Origin: CBDHFF01 sp965262395
GTDB taxonomy: Bacteria; Pseudomonadota; Alphaproteobacteria; Rickettsiales; Anaplasmataceae
Assembly (NCBI GenBank): GCA_965262395.1
Contig: OZ253531.1
Span: 558,001-622,000, forward strand
Direction of reading: 5' to 3'
DNA length: 64,000 nt
This document shows positions 40,764 to 49,751 of the stretch, in pieces. Made by a program: the position numbers and the translations under genes. Numbering within the stretch: the first letter of the stretch is position 1; the number at the start of each line of letters is the position of its first letter. The notes under the pieces are model-generated. The model was not told the DNA's origin. It did not search any database and saw only the letters and a program-made list of their open reading frames with translations.

Positions 40764-41176
40764 GTTGATCTTTGCAAAAAATGAAATCAAGTGATTGCGG
40801 GATGTGAGTGATAGTTGATCTTTACAAAAAATGGAATCAAGTGATTGCGGGATGTGAATGATAGTTGATCCTTACAGAGAATGAGATGAAGTGATTGCGG
40901 GATGTGAATGATGGTTGATCCTTACAGAGAATGAGATGAAGTGATTGCCGGATGTGAATGATGGTTGATCTTTGCAAAAAATGAAATCAAGTGATTGCCG
41001 TATGTGAATGATGGTTGATCTTTGCAAAAGATGAAATCAAGTGATTGCCGGATGTGAATGATGGTTGATCTTTGCAAAAAATGAAATCAAGTGATTGCCG
41101 TATGTGAATGATGGTTGATCTTTGCAAAAAATGAAATCAAGTGATTGCGGGATGTGAATGATGGTTGATTTTTGCA
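40764..41176 (+). repeat. 50-bp tandem array starting at the dnaN stop codon
   Basis: GTTGATC cores recur every 50 bp exactly at 40764, 40814, 40864, 40914, 40964, 41014, 41064 and 41114, with a partial ninth at 41164. Units differ by a few substitutions in patterns shared between copies, such as GCGGGATG versus GCCGTATG, as expected for repeated unequal exchange. The first base follows TAG 40761-40763 directly. Confidence 0.93.
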
Positions 41177-41728
41177 GAAAGAATTAAGTAGAAATTATCA
41201 AATTAAAGTCAATACGGTCACTGACTAATTATGCCTATAATCACATAATACAGCGTGTTATGCACTTAGTAGTATAATTTTCTTTAACCATTTATATAAA
41301 TTGAGTATAAACCAATTATCTGAGTTAAATCAGATGTCTGCTTGATTAACCGCATTATCATTTTCATGATAAAATAGCAAACTCAACAATTGTTGAGTTA
41401 TATGTCCTTGAGCTAGCAGTCAAGCAGAAACATTTTTTAATCAAGTTGTCAAGAGTAATATTGGATTGCTTAAATTATTAAGCAGAAAATATAAAATTCT
41501 TGAGATGCTGTTCGCGTCCTTGATTATAAAACAAAAAATGGTTTTTGATGATGCTCCCTTAAGGAGTCAAACAATATGTTAATTGATTTAACAACCGAAT
41601 CTATAAGATTAGTTATTTCTATAGAACCAGAGATCATCCTAGCATTGCTAGCAATGCTAGCCTAGCAATCCTGGCGATCCCGAAGATCCTAGCAATATTA
41701 GCAATCCTAAGGAATCGATCCTAGCTTG
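41177..41728. other. Long intergenic region with two perfect 20-bp palindromes
   Basis: Positions 41380-41399 (AACTCAACAA and its mirror) and 41640-41659 (TAGCATTGCT and its mirror) are perfect 20-bp palindromes. A GCTTAA-ATTA-TTAAGC hairpin lies near 41468-41485. From 41635 to 41728 a CCTAGCAAT-like motif recurs irregularly. The palindromes may be operators or terminator stems. No replication-origin features such as DnaA-box clusters were recognised. Confidence 0.5.
41576..41665 (+). CDS. Possible 29-aa peptide with strong ribosome binding site
   Basis: AAGGAG at 41561-41566 lies 9 nt before ATG 41576, one of the best ribosome binding sites in the window, and is partly enclosed in a CTCC-cttaa-GGAG hairpin. 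The 29-residue frame ends in a hydrophobic Ile/Leu/Ala run that coincides with the palindrome at 41640-41659. It may be a truncated gene whose 3' part was replaced by repeats, a leader peptide, or chance. Confidence 0.25.
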   Translation: MLIDLTTESIRLVISIEPEIILALLAMLA

Positions 41729-41930
41729 TAGCGTCTAGCTGAAGAGATTTTAGTAAGTTTTAGCCATGCCGGCAGATTACAGCGATCTTGGTATGTAGCG
41801 TCTAGCTGAAGAGATCCTAGTAATTTAACCATTTTGGTCGATTGCAGCGATCTTGATATGTAGCGTCTAGCTGAAGAGATTGTAGTAAGTTTTAGCCATG
41901 CTGGTCGATTGCAGCGATCTTGGTTCCCTG
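41729..41930 (-). repeat. 65-67-bp tandem array, three copies, downstream of folC
   Basis: TAGCGTCTAGCTGAAGAGAT cores start at 41729, 41796 and 41861, and the third unit ends near 41930. The array begins about 60 bp beyond the folC stop. A minus-strand open frame of 94 codons overlaps folC's stop (TAATG) and runs through it, but its sequence is only translated repeat. Confidence 0.88.
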
Positions 41931-41990
41931 AATTACTATCTGGACTATGTTTTAGGCCATATTTTCCAATAGATATTGAAAATATTTGCA

Positions 41991-43304
41991 TTAGATGTTT
42001 TCAATAGTTTCTTTTAATTCCTTGGCAAGAAATAGAGATCCACAAGTTATTATTGTTGAATCTCTATTTTGCTCACCCATTGCTATTATAGACTTTATTG
42101 CATCATTTATTGATCTATATGGTGCTGATTTTAATTGTAATTCCTTGGCTATCCTGTGTACTTCTTCTGCGGTTTCTGCTCTTGGTTCAGACTTAATGCA
42201 TATGCAAGCAAGAAATTTAATTTTACCTTTGAATATTCTTAGAAAATCTTTGATATCTTTGCCTATTGTGGTACCAAAAATTATGTACACATCTTGATTT
42301 TTTTTATATTGATCTATCCAATTTGCAATTATTTTGCTTCCTCCTGCATTATGAGCTCCATCTAGGTATAAATTCCATTTTTTTGGCAATATCCGTAATA
42401 TTGTTTTATATTCTATTTTCTCCAATCTAGCTGGCCAGTATGTACTTAACATAGCTTTGTTGATATGATCGTGCTCAATCTTAAATTTGAATTTATTGTT
42501 CAGCATAGTAGCAACTGCTATTGCGGTGCCGGCATTGTCTATCTGATGCTGTCCCTTTAAGGATGGTTCTTCAAATTCTACGGTTTCGTTATTTGCAGTG
42601 AATTGCAGTTTGTTGCCATTTGATTCTGCTTTCCATTCGAAATTATTTCGGAATACAGGTGCTCTTTTTTTTATTGCATGTGCTTCAATTATTTTACGTG
42701 CATTAATATATTCTTGTTTTGCGACTATGCATAGTCTGTCATTCTTTAATATTCCAGCTTTATGATTTGCTATTTCCTCTATAGTTAGTCCTAAATACTC
42801 TGTGTGATCAAAGGAAATTGAGGTTATTACTGACATTATAGAGTCTTTAATTATGTTTGTGGCATCTAATTTCCCGCCCATGCCTGTTTCTAATATTACA
42901 ATGTCTGCGTCAACTTCTGCGAAGGCATAAAATGCAGCAGCGGTTGTTCCTTCAAAAAATGATGGCTGAATACCTGTTTTGATGCTAATGCATCGGCAAT
43001 ACTCTAGTATATCATATAGATATTGGTCTGAGATGTGTTTATTTGCTAAAGTGATTCTCTCATTGAATTCAAACAGATGTGGTGAAATTAGCTTATGTGC
43101 TTTATAGCCAGCCTGGCTGCATATTTCTTGTATAAAGGTTGCTGTAGAGCCCTTGCCATTTGTTCCTGCGATATGTATAATCGGCGGCAGCTTGTCTTGA
43201 GGGTCACCTAAGGCGTGTAGAAAATCTTTAATTCTGTTTAGAGTGTAGTCTTTCTCTATGAGTTTATTTCTATAAACCTTAGGCCAGTGAGGGATAAAAA
43301 CCAT
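41991..43304 (-). CDS. folC: Folylpolyglutamate synthase/dihydrofolate synthase
   Basis: FolC adds glutamate to dihydropteroate and folates. The Mur-ligase P-loop is HIAGTNGKGST, followed by the LISPHLFEFNERI folate loop and the ILETGMGGKLDATN segment; DGAHNAGG marks the C-terminal domain. ATG 43304 (MVFIPHWPK) has GAGG upstream at about 9 nt and is preferred to ATG 43319, which would overlap that site. The product of 437 residues is normal in length. It is the last of four minus-strand genes (O-methyltransferase, mlaA, mlaC, folC) with gaps of 6, 75 and 60 bp, probably one transcript. Confidence 0.93.
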   Translation of the reverse strand: MVFIPHWPKVYRNKLIEKDYTLNRIKDFLHALGDPQDKLPPIIHIAGTNGKGSTATFIQEICSQAGYKAHKLISPHLFEFNERITLANKHISDQYLYDILEYCRCISIKTGIQPSFFEGTTAAAFYAFAEVDADIVILETGMGGKLDATNIIKDSIMSVITSISFDHTEYLGLTIEEIANHKAGILKNDRLCIVAKQEYINARKIIEAHAIKKRAPVFRNNFEWKAESNGNKLQFTANNETVEFEEPSLKGQHQIDNAGTAIAVATMLNNKFKFKIEHDHINKAMLSTYWPARLEKIEYKTILRILPKKWNLYLDGAHNAGGSKIIANWIDQYKKNQDVYIIFGTTIGKDIKDFLRIFKGKIKFLACICIKSEPRAETAEEVHRIAKELQLKSAPYRSINDAIKSIIAMGEQNRDSTIITCGSLFLAKELKETIENI

Positions 43305-43364
43305 ATATAAATACCTCATTAATGATATTTATATATAGTATGTATTGATCGCGTGATCAAATAA

Positions 43365-44021
43365 TTATTCGCTTATTCCTAGTGTTTTCATCGCATTGAG
43401 ATTATGTTCTCTAAGCTTATTTATAGCTTGCTCATAGGTGTTTAATGCAAATAAATTATAATATTCTTCCTTGTAGAGCATATTAACACTAATTTCAGCA
43501 AATCTTAGATCTAACATTTTTATTTCTCCATTAGAATTTTCTGTTAGCATATATTGAACCTTGAGTGGTTCATTGCTGTTTTTACTGCTCATTTCTGTGT
43601 TCACATAGTGTATGAAATTTCCTTTGCTGTCCTTCGAACCTATTTCTATGCTTAAGATATTTATTTCGTGATCTTTATATTTTTTTAACCTAGGAATGTT
43701 ATCAAGTATAAGATTGTTTTTACATTCTTTAAGGAACGACACTTTTATTTCATCATCGAATTGCCTCCATATTTTTCCACCAATTATGAGTTTACAGGCA
43801 GTATTATGGTCAACTGAGCTGTCTAGTGACACCTTTAATTTATTGTTTAACATTATTTCATCAGTACTGCTTCTGATTATATTAAGCATTTGCATTATTT
43901 CAGAGTCGAAGAATTCTCCGACCTCTTCATTACTTTTTTCTGGTGACGAACAAGTTCCATCATTGAAAGTGAACGATAAAACTGTTACAGCCGTCAATAA
44001 TATGTTCTTTAATAAATACAT
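43365..44021 (-). CDS. mlaC: MlaC/Ttg2D-family periplasmic phospholipid carrier
   Basis: MlaC shuttles phospholipid between the outer-membrane MlaA complex and the inner-membrane MlaFEDB transporter. The 218-residue chain begins with a signal peptide (about residues 1-23) and shows the family pattern in the IGGKIWRQFDDEIKVSFL segment and in MLDLRFAEISVNMLYKEEY near the C-terminus. It lies next to mlaA, which supports the call. No mlaBDEF genes are in the window. Identity between MlaC orthologues is low, so a search would strengthen the assignment. Confidence 0.82.
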   Translation of the reverse strand: MYLLKNILLTAVTVLSFTFNDGTCSSPEKSNEEVGEFFDSEIMQMLNIIRSSTDEIMLNNKLKVSLDSSVDHNTACKLIIGGKIWRQFDDEIKVSFLKECKNNLILDNIPRLKKYKDHEINILSIEIGSKDSKGNFIHYVNTEMSSKNSNEPLKVQYMLTENSNGEIKMLDLRFAEISVNMLYKEEYYNLFALNTYEQAINKLREHNLNAMKTLGISE

Positions 44022-44096
44022 TATACTCTCTGTTTATTGCCCTCTGTAGAGATTATAATACGACAAAAGAATTAACAATTTGCTAATAAATTATAA

Positions 44097-45074
44097 TTAA
44101 TCTTTTAACCTTTGCTGATATATGCTGCGCCATTTACTATAAGGATCAAGGGAATTGTCGAATTCTTTTGAAATGTGTAATAGCTTACTTCGCATGCTCA
44201 TTATCTCAGTATAATTAAGAGCTAATCCTATGCCCATACTATTAGTTAGATAAAAAACGGGGCTAGTGACCATACTAACAAATAAACCTATAGTATCTCT
44301 AATAGTTGACGGCCCCAATATAGGTAAGATTATATAGGGTCCAGATTTGACACCCCATTTCTGCAAAGTTTGTGTGAATGTTATTCTTTCATGCTTAATG
44401 CCGGTTTTTGCGGCTACATCTGCAAGTCCAAGGAATCCTACAGTAGAATTCATCATAAATCTTGCGGCAGCTTTTGCTGCCTTCTTCCTACTACCTTGTA
44501 GAATTGCATTTATAAAATTATCTATTTCATGCAAGTTATTAAAGAAATTCTCTATTGCCCGCTGTATTACATTTGGTGTCTTTGCATACATGGATGCGGT
44601 TGATTTTAGAAGAATTTGATCAATCTTATGATTCATTTTATGTGTTTTTCTATTCGACTTTTCATATGGATCAAAATTTTTGGAATTGATTTTTGCTTCA
44701 TCGTATATGTCATTTAGCAAATAGTCTATGTTTTCAAATGTTTCATCGTTCATTTCTTGAGTAGAAGAATTATTGACTTGCATTGCACGGATTCTTCTTC
44801 TTTTTTGCTTTTTATAGTGGTTTTTATTTTTACTATAATGTGATTTAAGATGTTCAGGGTGCTTTGCTCGCAGTTTCTTCACAGATTCATGTTTATGTTC
44901 TAAGTTATATTGCTTTACTTTATATATCTTGCGAAGTTCTTTGGAGGTAATAGATTTGTTAATTACCATGTTATCATGCGTGTTTGATGTTGATTCCTTA
45001 TTATCTGTTGCATAAGAATCTGTTGCACATAATCCCAGAAGAATTATTATAAAGATGTTTGATAATTTACACAT
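44097..45074 (-). CDS. mlaA: MlaA/VacJ-family outer-membrane lipid asymmetry protein
   Basis: MlaA removes phospholipid from the outer leaflet of the outer membrane and passes it to MlaC. The conserved domain is in the C-terminal 200 residues: RFMMNSTVGFLGLADVA and the GVKSGPYIILPILGPSTIRD segment are typical. An N-terminal signal sequence is present. LLGLC at about residues 12-16 could be a lipidation site, but its -1 Leu is atypical, so cleavage after SYA is an alternative. Between signal and domain lies an unusual basic, Lys/His/Arg-rich extension of about 110 residues. The gene starts 6 bp after the methyltransferase stop and precedes mlaC. Confidence 0.88.
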   Translation of the reverse strand: MCKLSNIFIIILLGLCATDSYATDNKESTSNTHDNMVINKSITSKELRKIYKVKQYNLEHKHESVKKLRAKHPEHLKSHYSKNKNHYKKQKRRRIRAMQVNNSSTQEMNDETFENIDYLLNDIYDEAKINSKNFDPYEKSNRKTHKMNHKIDQILLKSTASMYAKTPNVIQRAIENFFNNLHEIDNFINAILQGSRKKAAKAAARFMMNSTVGFLGLADVAAKTGIKHERITFTQTLQKWGVKSGPYIILPILGPSTIRDTIGLFVSMVTSPVFYLTNSMGIGLALNYTEIMSMRSKLLHISKEFDNSLDPYSKWRSIYQQRLKD

Positions 45075-45080
45075 ATTATA

Positions 45081-45785
45081 TTAAAAATCCTTTATACCAA
45101 CAGTTAACCCTTCTTTGGTTGGAATCATAATTGAACAATATTTACTAGGGTCGGCTATTCTTTTATTAAAATTTTTCATTGTAGTCCAGGACTTTCTATT
45201 AATTCCATCGGGAGGATTGTCTAAATAAACAGAGTCAAATAATAAGGTATTATCTGCAACAATTAACCCTCCTTTTTTTACATGTTCTTCTGCCCAATCT
45301 AAATAGTGGCAATAAGCAGATTTATTTGCATCTATAAATACCATATCATATTCCATGTTCAGCCCTTTTAGTATATCTATGGCATCCCCTTCTAATAAGG
45401 TAATTTTATTTTCTAATCCAGCATTCTTAAAATTATTTCTTGCAATTGCTGCATTCTCAGCTGATTTTTCTATTGTGTGTATTAATCCATCTTCTGGTAT
45501 CGCACTGGCCATCCAGGCGGATGAATACCCCACCATAGTACCAATTTCTACAATATTTTTTATATGATTCATTTTTATTAGAGTGTACAAAAGCTTTCCT
45601 TCATCTGATCCAATCTGCACTCCGTACATTTCATTCTTTGCTGATTCTCTAATGCGTGACAGATTTATGTTTTCTTGTACAAAAACATCTCTAATGTACT
45701 TTGTAGTTTTTGCTAGACTGCCTCTCATTGTACCATTTACAAAAAGTAAATACTGAATCATACGTAACATATGAATAAACAACAT
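45081..45785 (-). CDS. S-adenosylmethionine-dependent O-methyltransferase
   Basis: The 234-residue protein matches the class I O-methyltransferase family of caffeoyl-CoA/catechol type (Methyltransf_3). Visible are the glycine-rich SAM motif VEIGTMVGYSSAWMA, the acidic ribose-binding residue in HTIEKS, the DMVFIDANK metal/SAM segment and VADNTLLFDSVY. The substrate cannot be told. It heads the likely operon with mlaA, mlaC and folC. No signal peptide is evident, although the first 15 residues are moderately hydrophobic. Confidence 0.87.
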   Translation of the reverse strand: MLFIHMLRMIQYLLFVNGTMRGSLAKTTKYIRDVFVQENINLSRIRESAKNEMYGVQIGSDEGKLLYTLIKMNHIKNIVEIGTMVGYSSAWMASAIPEDGLIHTIEKSAENAAIARNNFKNAGLENKITLLEGDAIDILKGLNMEYDMVFIDANKSAYCHYLDWAEEHVKKGGLIVADNTLLFDSVYLDNPPDGINRKSWTTMKNFNKRIADPSKYCSIMIPTKEGLTVGIKDF

Positions 45786-45993
45786 GCAAGAGCGTACTTC
45801 TTACATCAAGGCCTCATTTTATGGTGAATGATTGAGGGGGTATATTTATAGTTTGAACTCTTAGTTTTTGTACTTATATCTTAGAGTATTACATATTCTT
45901 TGTTGATAAATCCTTGTTTAGAAAAATTCTTCATTGAAAAAATTTTTTTTTTGTGTAGAATGGGCAGGAAGAAAATAAGACTTGGTATTGGTT

Positions 45994-46644
45994 ATGGTGC
46001 AATTGAACGTTAAAGAGAGAACTGAGTTTGGCACTAAGCCAGCTAAGTTATTAAGGAAAGAAGGGTACTCGACTGGTGTGTTATATAGTCCCAAAACTGA
46101 TAATGTAGATTTTTATTTCGACAGACTGAGCTTTGCCAAACAATATAATCTGCGCAGCTATGACGCAGAAGTGGTAGAAATTATAGTTGAAGATAAGAAA
46201 TACTTAAGTGTATTACAGGCTATACAAGTACATCCATTGAGTGATCGTTTATTACATGCTGACTTTAAGTTAGTGGAAAATGGTGTAAGAACTAAAGTTT
46301 TAATTCCCATAAAGGTAACAAATAAGATTCTGTGCGTTGGTATTAAAAAAGGTGGAAGATTAAATATTGTTTATAGGTTTGCCGAAGTCCTTAGTGCTCC
46401 AGAAAATATACCAAAGCTAATAGAGATTGATATTGCTCCTATGGATATTGGTTCAAAAATTAGGTTCACTGATATTGAATTGCCAGAGGGTGTAGACTTT
46501 ACTGTAAAAAATCTACTTAATACTGTGCTTAATATTACTGGTAGAGCAGCTAAGGGTGTTGGAGGTGATGAAGCAGAAGAGAATCAGGCACAACAAGTAG
46601 AGGATTCATCTGGTGATGATAAATCAGAACCTGCAAAAAGTTAA
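45994..46644 (+). CDS. rplY: Ribosomal protein bL25 (Ctc/TL5 type)
   Basis: bL25 binds 5S rRNA in the large subunit. ATG 45994 (MVQLNVKERTEFG) is preferred to the TTG at 45982. The N-terminal 5S-binding domain includes the RKEGYSTGVLYSPK segment and the VHPLSDRLLHADF motif; a Ctc-type C-terminal beta domain follows (about residues 95-185). The end is an acidic, Gln/Glu/Asp-rich tail. The family pairing with pth, found just downstream here, is common in bacteria and supports both calls. Confidence 0.93.
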   Translation: MVQLNVKERTEFGTKPAKLLRKEGYSTGVLYSPKTDNVDFYFDRLSFAKQYNLRSYDAEVVEIIVEDKKYLSVLQAIQVHPLSDRLLHADFKLVENGVRTKVLIPIKVTNKILCVGIKKGGRLNIVYRFAEVLSAPENIPKLIEIDIAPMDIGSKIRFTDIELPEGVDFTVKNLLNTVLNITGRAAKGVGGDEAEENQAQQVEDSSGDDKSEPAKS

Positions 46645-46826
46645 TTATAAGATTTTTTTGAAAGTTGTATATCTTATTAGACTGTTGTCTTGTTGTATGC
46701 AACTTTTCTTAGTCAGACGTTAATTTTCTGTATATACCAATAGTATTGGTAATTTATATATTTTTTGTCTTACAAAATGTTCTTTGTAGCTGCTTTGTGT
46801 ATATCGTGGCTTAGGTTGGTAATTGT

Positions 46827-47393
46827 ATGTGGTGTATTATTGGATTAGGTAACCCAGGGTCTAAATATAGAAATAGTGCGCATAATATAGGATTTATGTT
46901 TGTAGATTACCTGATGAAGAGTGGCGGATATAATAATTTCACAGAGAAATGTGATGGATTATTGACCAATGGGACTATAGATGATAATAAAATTATACTA
47001 TTCAAACCACAAGAATATATGAATAACTCTGGCAGGCCAGTACAAAAATTAATGCAGCTTTATAAATTATCGCCGAGTAAGCTTGTAGTTTTTCATGACT
47101 GTATAGACCTAGGTAAAATGATTGTACGAATTAAGATTGGTGGAGGTGCGGCTGGTCATAATGGTATACGCTCAATAGATGAGGCTATAGGTAAAGATTA
47201 TCTTAGGGTTAGGATAGGGGTAGGTAGATCGGAGATTGAAGAGCAGAGCGTATCAGATTTTGTTTTATCCAGATTAGCCGCTAATGATATTGAGGATTAT
47301 AATAATTTATTTGATAAGATGAAAGATAACTTATCTTTATTATTTAGTGATTATAATTCATTTTCTACAAAAATTAATAGCTCCAAAGGTTAG
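46827..47393 (+). CDS. pth: Peptidyl-tRNA hydrolase
   Basis: Pth recycles peptidyl-tRNA dropped from ribosomes. The 188-residue protein has IGLGNPG with N9, the catalytic histidine H19 in NSAHNIGF, FKPQEYMNNSG, HDCID with D91, and the GGGAAGHNGIRS segment. Family members usually read HDDLD or HDELD, so C92 is a small deviation outside the catalytic aspartate. It follows rplY by about 180 bp, a spacing long enough for its own promoter. Confidence 0.95.
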   Translation: MWCIIGLGNPGSKYRNSAHNIGFMFVDYLMKSGGYNNFTEKCDGLLTNGTIDDNKIILFKPQEYMNNSGRPVQKLMQLYKLSPSKLVVFHDCIDLGKMIVRIKIGGGAAGHNGIRSIDEAIGKDYLRVRIGVGRSEIEEQSVSDFVLSRLAANDIEDYNNLFDKMKDNLSLLFSDYNSFSTKINSSKG

Positions 47394-47453
47394 CAATACT
47401 GATTAATCTACCATATGAAGTTCAATGTAAAATGAATAAAGACTACAGAGAGT

Positions 47454-47903
47454 CTTATCTTTTGGGAAGTATCTTCATTGTGGAGGGTTGGTTTTCTAAG
47501 TCTATATAATTAAAGAAAACCTTATGTCTAGGAAGTATCTTCATTGTGGAGGGTTAGTTTTCTAAGTCTATATAATTAAAGAAAACCTTATGTCTAGGAA
47601 GTATCTTCATTGCAGAGGGTTAATTTTCTAAGTCTATATAATTAAAGAAAACCTTATCTTTGGGAAGTATCTTCATTGCAGAGGGTTGGTTTTCTAGGTC
47701 TATATAATTAAAGAAAACCTTATCTTTGGGAAGTATCTTCATTGCATAGGGTTGGTTTTCTAAGTCTATATAATTAAAGAAAACCTTATCTTTGGGAAGT
47801 ATCTTCATTGCAGAGGGTTGGTTTTTTAAGTCTATATAATTAAAGAAAACCTTATCTTTGGGAAGTATCTTCATTGCAGAGGGTTGGTTTTTTAAATCTA
47901 TAT
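47454..47903 (+). repeat. 66-bp tandem array, seven copies, downstream of pth
   Basis: GAAGTATCTTC cores recur every 66 bp at 47466, 47532, 47598, 47664, 47730, 47796 and 47862. The period is a multiple of three, so the minus strand stays open at 47620-47874 as a 22-residue repeat (MKILPKDKVFFNYIDLENQP...). That frame has ATG in every unit but no ribosome binding site or non-repeat part, so I do not call it a gene. The interval 47904-48002 is very AT-rich, with nothing else seen. Confidence 0.92.
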
Positions 47904-48002
47904 GCGTTATAGGCCTTATAATGAGTCAATACAACTTGATATAGTGAATTAATTAATATATAATTATTAATTATATATCTAATAATTATTTATTTATCTT
48001 GA

Positions 48003-49487
48003 ATGCATACTGGAATCAACGTGGAAAAGAATGATGCACCCATGAAGGAGGCGCCACATTTTTCAGACGTAGAACGTTCTTTGTTAGGATCCATATTAAT
48101 TAATAATGATATCTATGCTTCAATAGAAGATCTTTTATTTGATCGATGTTTTTATGAACAATTGCATTGTTTAATATTTGAAGCCATTAGTAAACTGATT
48201 GCCAGGGGTCTAATTGCAAATCATTTAACAGTTAAAGCATACATCGCTGACAAAGAGCTTATAAAATCAGGTGATATAGACATTGATGGATATCTGTCCA
48301 ATTTAATACAGGTTGGGGAGCTTGTTTTGGATGCAATGACTCTAGCGAAATTACTGCACGATGCTTATATCAGAAGGGGTTTGATTGGTATTGGTAATAA
48401 TATCGTGAACACCTCATATAAGAATGATCTAGATATAGAAGCAAGCGCAGAAATAGAGCAGGCTGAAGTTGAGCTATTCAAGCTGGCTTCTGATGCCTCA
48501 CAGGGAAGTGATGGCTCATCCATGGCCTTGCATGAATCTGTTACTAAGGCTTTGTCAATGACGGAAGCGGCCTATAATAATAAGGATGAATTATCTGGGG
48601 TTCCAACTGGCTTTGAGGATTTGGACAGGTTGTTGGGAGGTATGCAGAACTCTGATTTGCTTATTTTAGCAGCCAGACCATCTATGGGTAAAACGGCATT
48701 ATCGGTGAATTTTGCTATGAATGCTTGTGAGTTACTTTTAGAAAAAAGAACGGAACATGAGAAAGAGGCTGAGGGGAAAAAAGAAAAGCATATAAGTCCT
48801 GGCGTTGTATTTTTTTCTCTTGAGATGTCAGCAGAGCAGTTAGCTCTTCGGATGCTTTCTATGAAGTCAGGTATAAATTCTTCTAGAATGAGATCCGGGC
48901 TATTAAATGAAGACGATTTCGGTAAAATAGTATACTGTAGCAAAGGGCTGAACAGTTTGCCGTTTTATATAGATGATACACCAGCTTTAACTATTAGCAG
49001 TTTACGTACTAGAGCTAGAAGGTTCAAACGCAAATATGATGTAGGTATAATTTTTGTAGATTATTTGCAATTAATTCGTGGAACAAGTAACCAAAGTGCT
49101 TCTAACAGAGTGCAAGAAGTATCTGAGGTCACACAAGGGTTAAAAGCAATAGCAAAAGAACTTGAGGTGCCAGTTATTGCTCTATCTCAGCTTTCACGTT
49201 CTGTTGAACAACGAGAGGATAAGCGCCCGCAACTGTCAGATTTGAGAGACTCTGGTACAATTGAGCAAGATGCCGATGTTGTAATGTTTATATTTCGTGA
49301 GGAATATTATGAACATAGAAAACAGCCTTCCGAAGGCACAGAAAAACATGAGCAATGGCAGGAAAAGATGGAAAGTATTATGAATAAAACAGATGTTATC
49401 ATTGCTAAACAACGTAATGGTCCGATAGGTAATATAAGACTACATTTCGACTCTAATACAACAAAGTTCTCAAATTTTATTGCCTAG
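48003..49487 (+). CDS. dnaB: Replicative DNA helicase
   Basis: DnaB is the hexameric 5'-3' helicase that unwinds DNA at the fork. The 494-residue protein has the N-terminal helical domain (SDVERSLLGSIL) and the RecA-type motor with Walker A ARPSMGKTAL near residues 223-232. FFSLEMSAEQL, the FVDYLQLI Walker B and the SQLSRSVEQREDKRPQLSDL segment follow, with the terminal KQRNGPIG arginine-finger region. A Glu/Lys-rich insert near residues 245-265 is slightly longer than in many orthologues. It converges with prfA and ends before a terminator-like hairpin. Confidence 0.96.
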   Translation: MHTGINVEKNDAPMKEAPHFSDVERSLLGSILINNDIYASIEDLLFDRCFYEQLHCLIFEAISKLIARGLIANHLTVKAYIADKELIKSGDIDIDGYLSNLIQVGELVLDAMTLAKLLHDAYIRRGLIGIGNNIVNTSYKNDLDIEASAEIEQAEVELFKLASDASQGSDGSSMALHESVTKALSMTEAAYNNKDELSGVPTGFEDLDRLLGGMQNSDLLILAARPSMGKTALSVNFAMNACELLLEKRTEHEKEAEGKKEKHISPGVVFFSLEMSAEQLALRMLSMKSGINSSRMRSGLLNEDDFGKIVYCSKGLNSLPFYIDDTPALTISSLRTRARRFKRKYDVGIIFVDYLQLIRGTSNQSASNRVQEVSEVTQGLKAIAKELEVPVIALSQLSRSVEQREDKRPQLSDLRDSGTIEQDADVVMFIFREEYYEHRKQPSEGTEKHEQWQEKMESIMNKTDVIIAKQRNGPIGNIRLHFDSNTTKFSNFIA

Positions 49488-49519
49488 CCTATTATAGGAA
49501 AGTGTATTTAATAATTTAT

Positions 49520-49540
49520 AAGGCAGAACTACTGCTTTTT
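49520..49540 (+). terminator. Rho-independent terminator after dnaB
   Basis: AGGCAG (49521-49526) pairs with CTGCTT (49532-49537), including one G-U pair, around a 5-nt loop, and the T run continues to 49540. It lies 33 bp past the dnaB stop. The stem is short. Confidence 0.5.
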
Positions 49541-49751
49541 AACCAAATATATTTTGGTACAATTTGTAATAATCATGTAATAAGTATAATATTCATGTGT
49601 ATGATTTTGACATTCATAAGTGAGAGATACTAGATTATTCTAGTGAGAGATATAATATTACGAGATAATTTTTGCAAATATTTATATGATTTATCCTTAA
49701 ATAATTCAAACATATATCAGGATAATTATTTTTTTATGCGTATCATCCTAT

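Noticed and set aside
39500..41990. Chromosomal replication origin next to dnaN
   Set aside because: No dnaA, no cluster of DnaA boxes recognised, and dnaN is not a reliable origin marker in Rickettsiales. A GC-skew plot of the whole genome would decide.
41707..41991. 94-codon minus-strand frame overlapping the folC stop as TAATG
   Set aside because: Almost all of its sequence is translated 65-67-bp repeat and no family or non-repeat domain is visible. The coupling-like overlap could be chance.
47620..47874. Minus-strand 84-codon repeat frame after pth
   Set aside because: Open only because the period is 66 bp; no start context, no unique part. Kept as a finding, not a gene.
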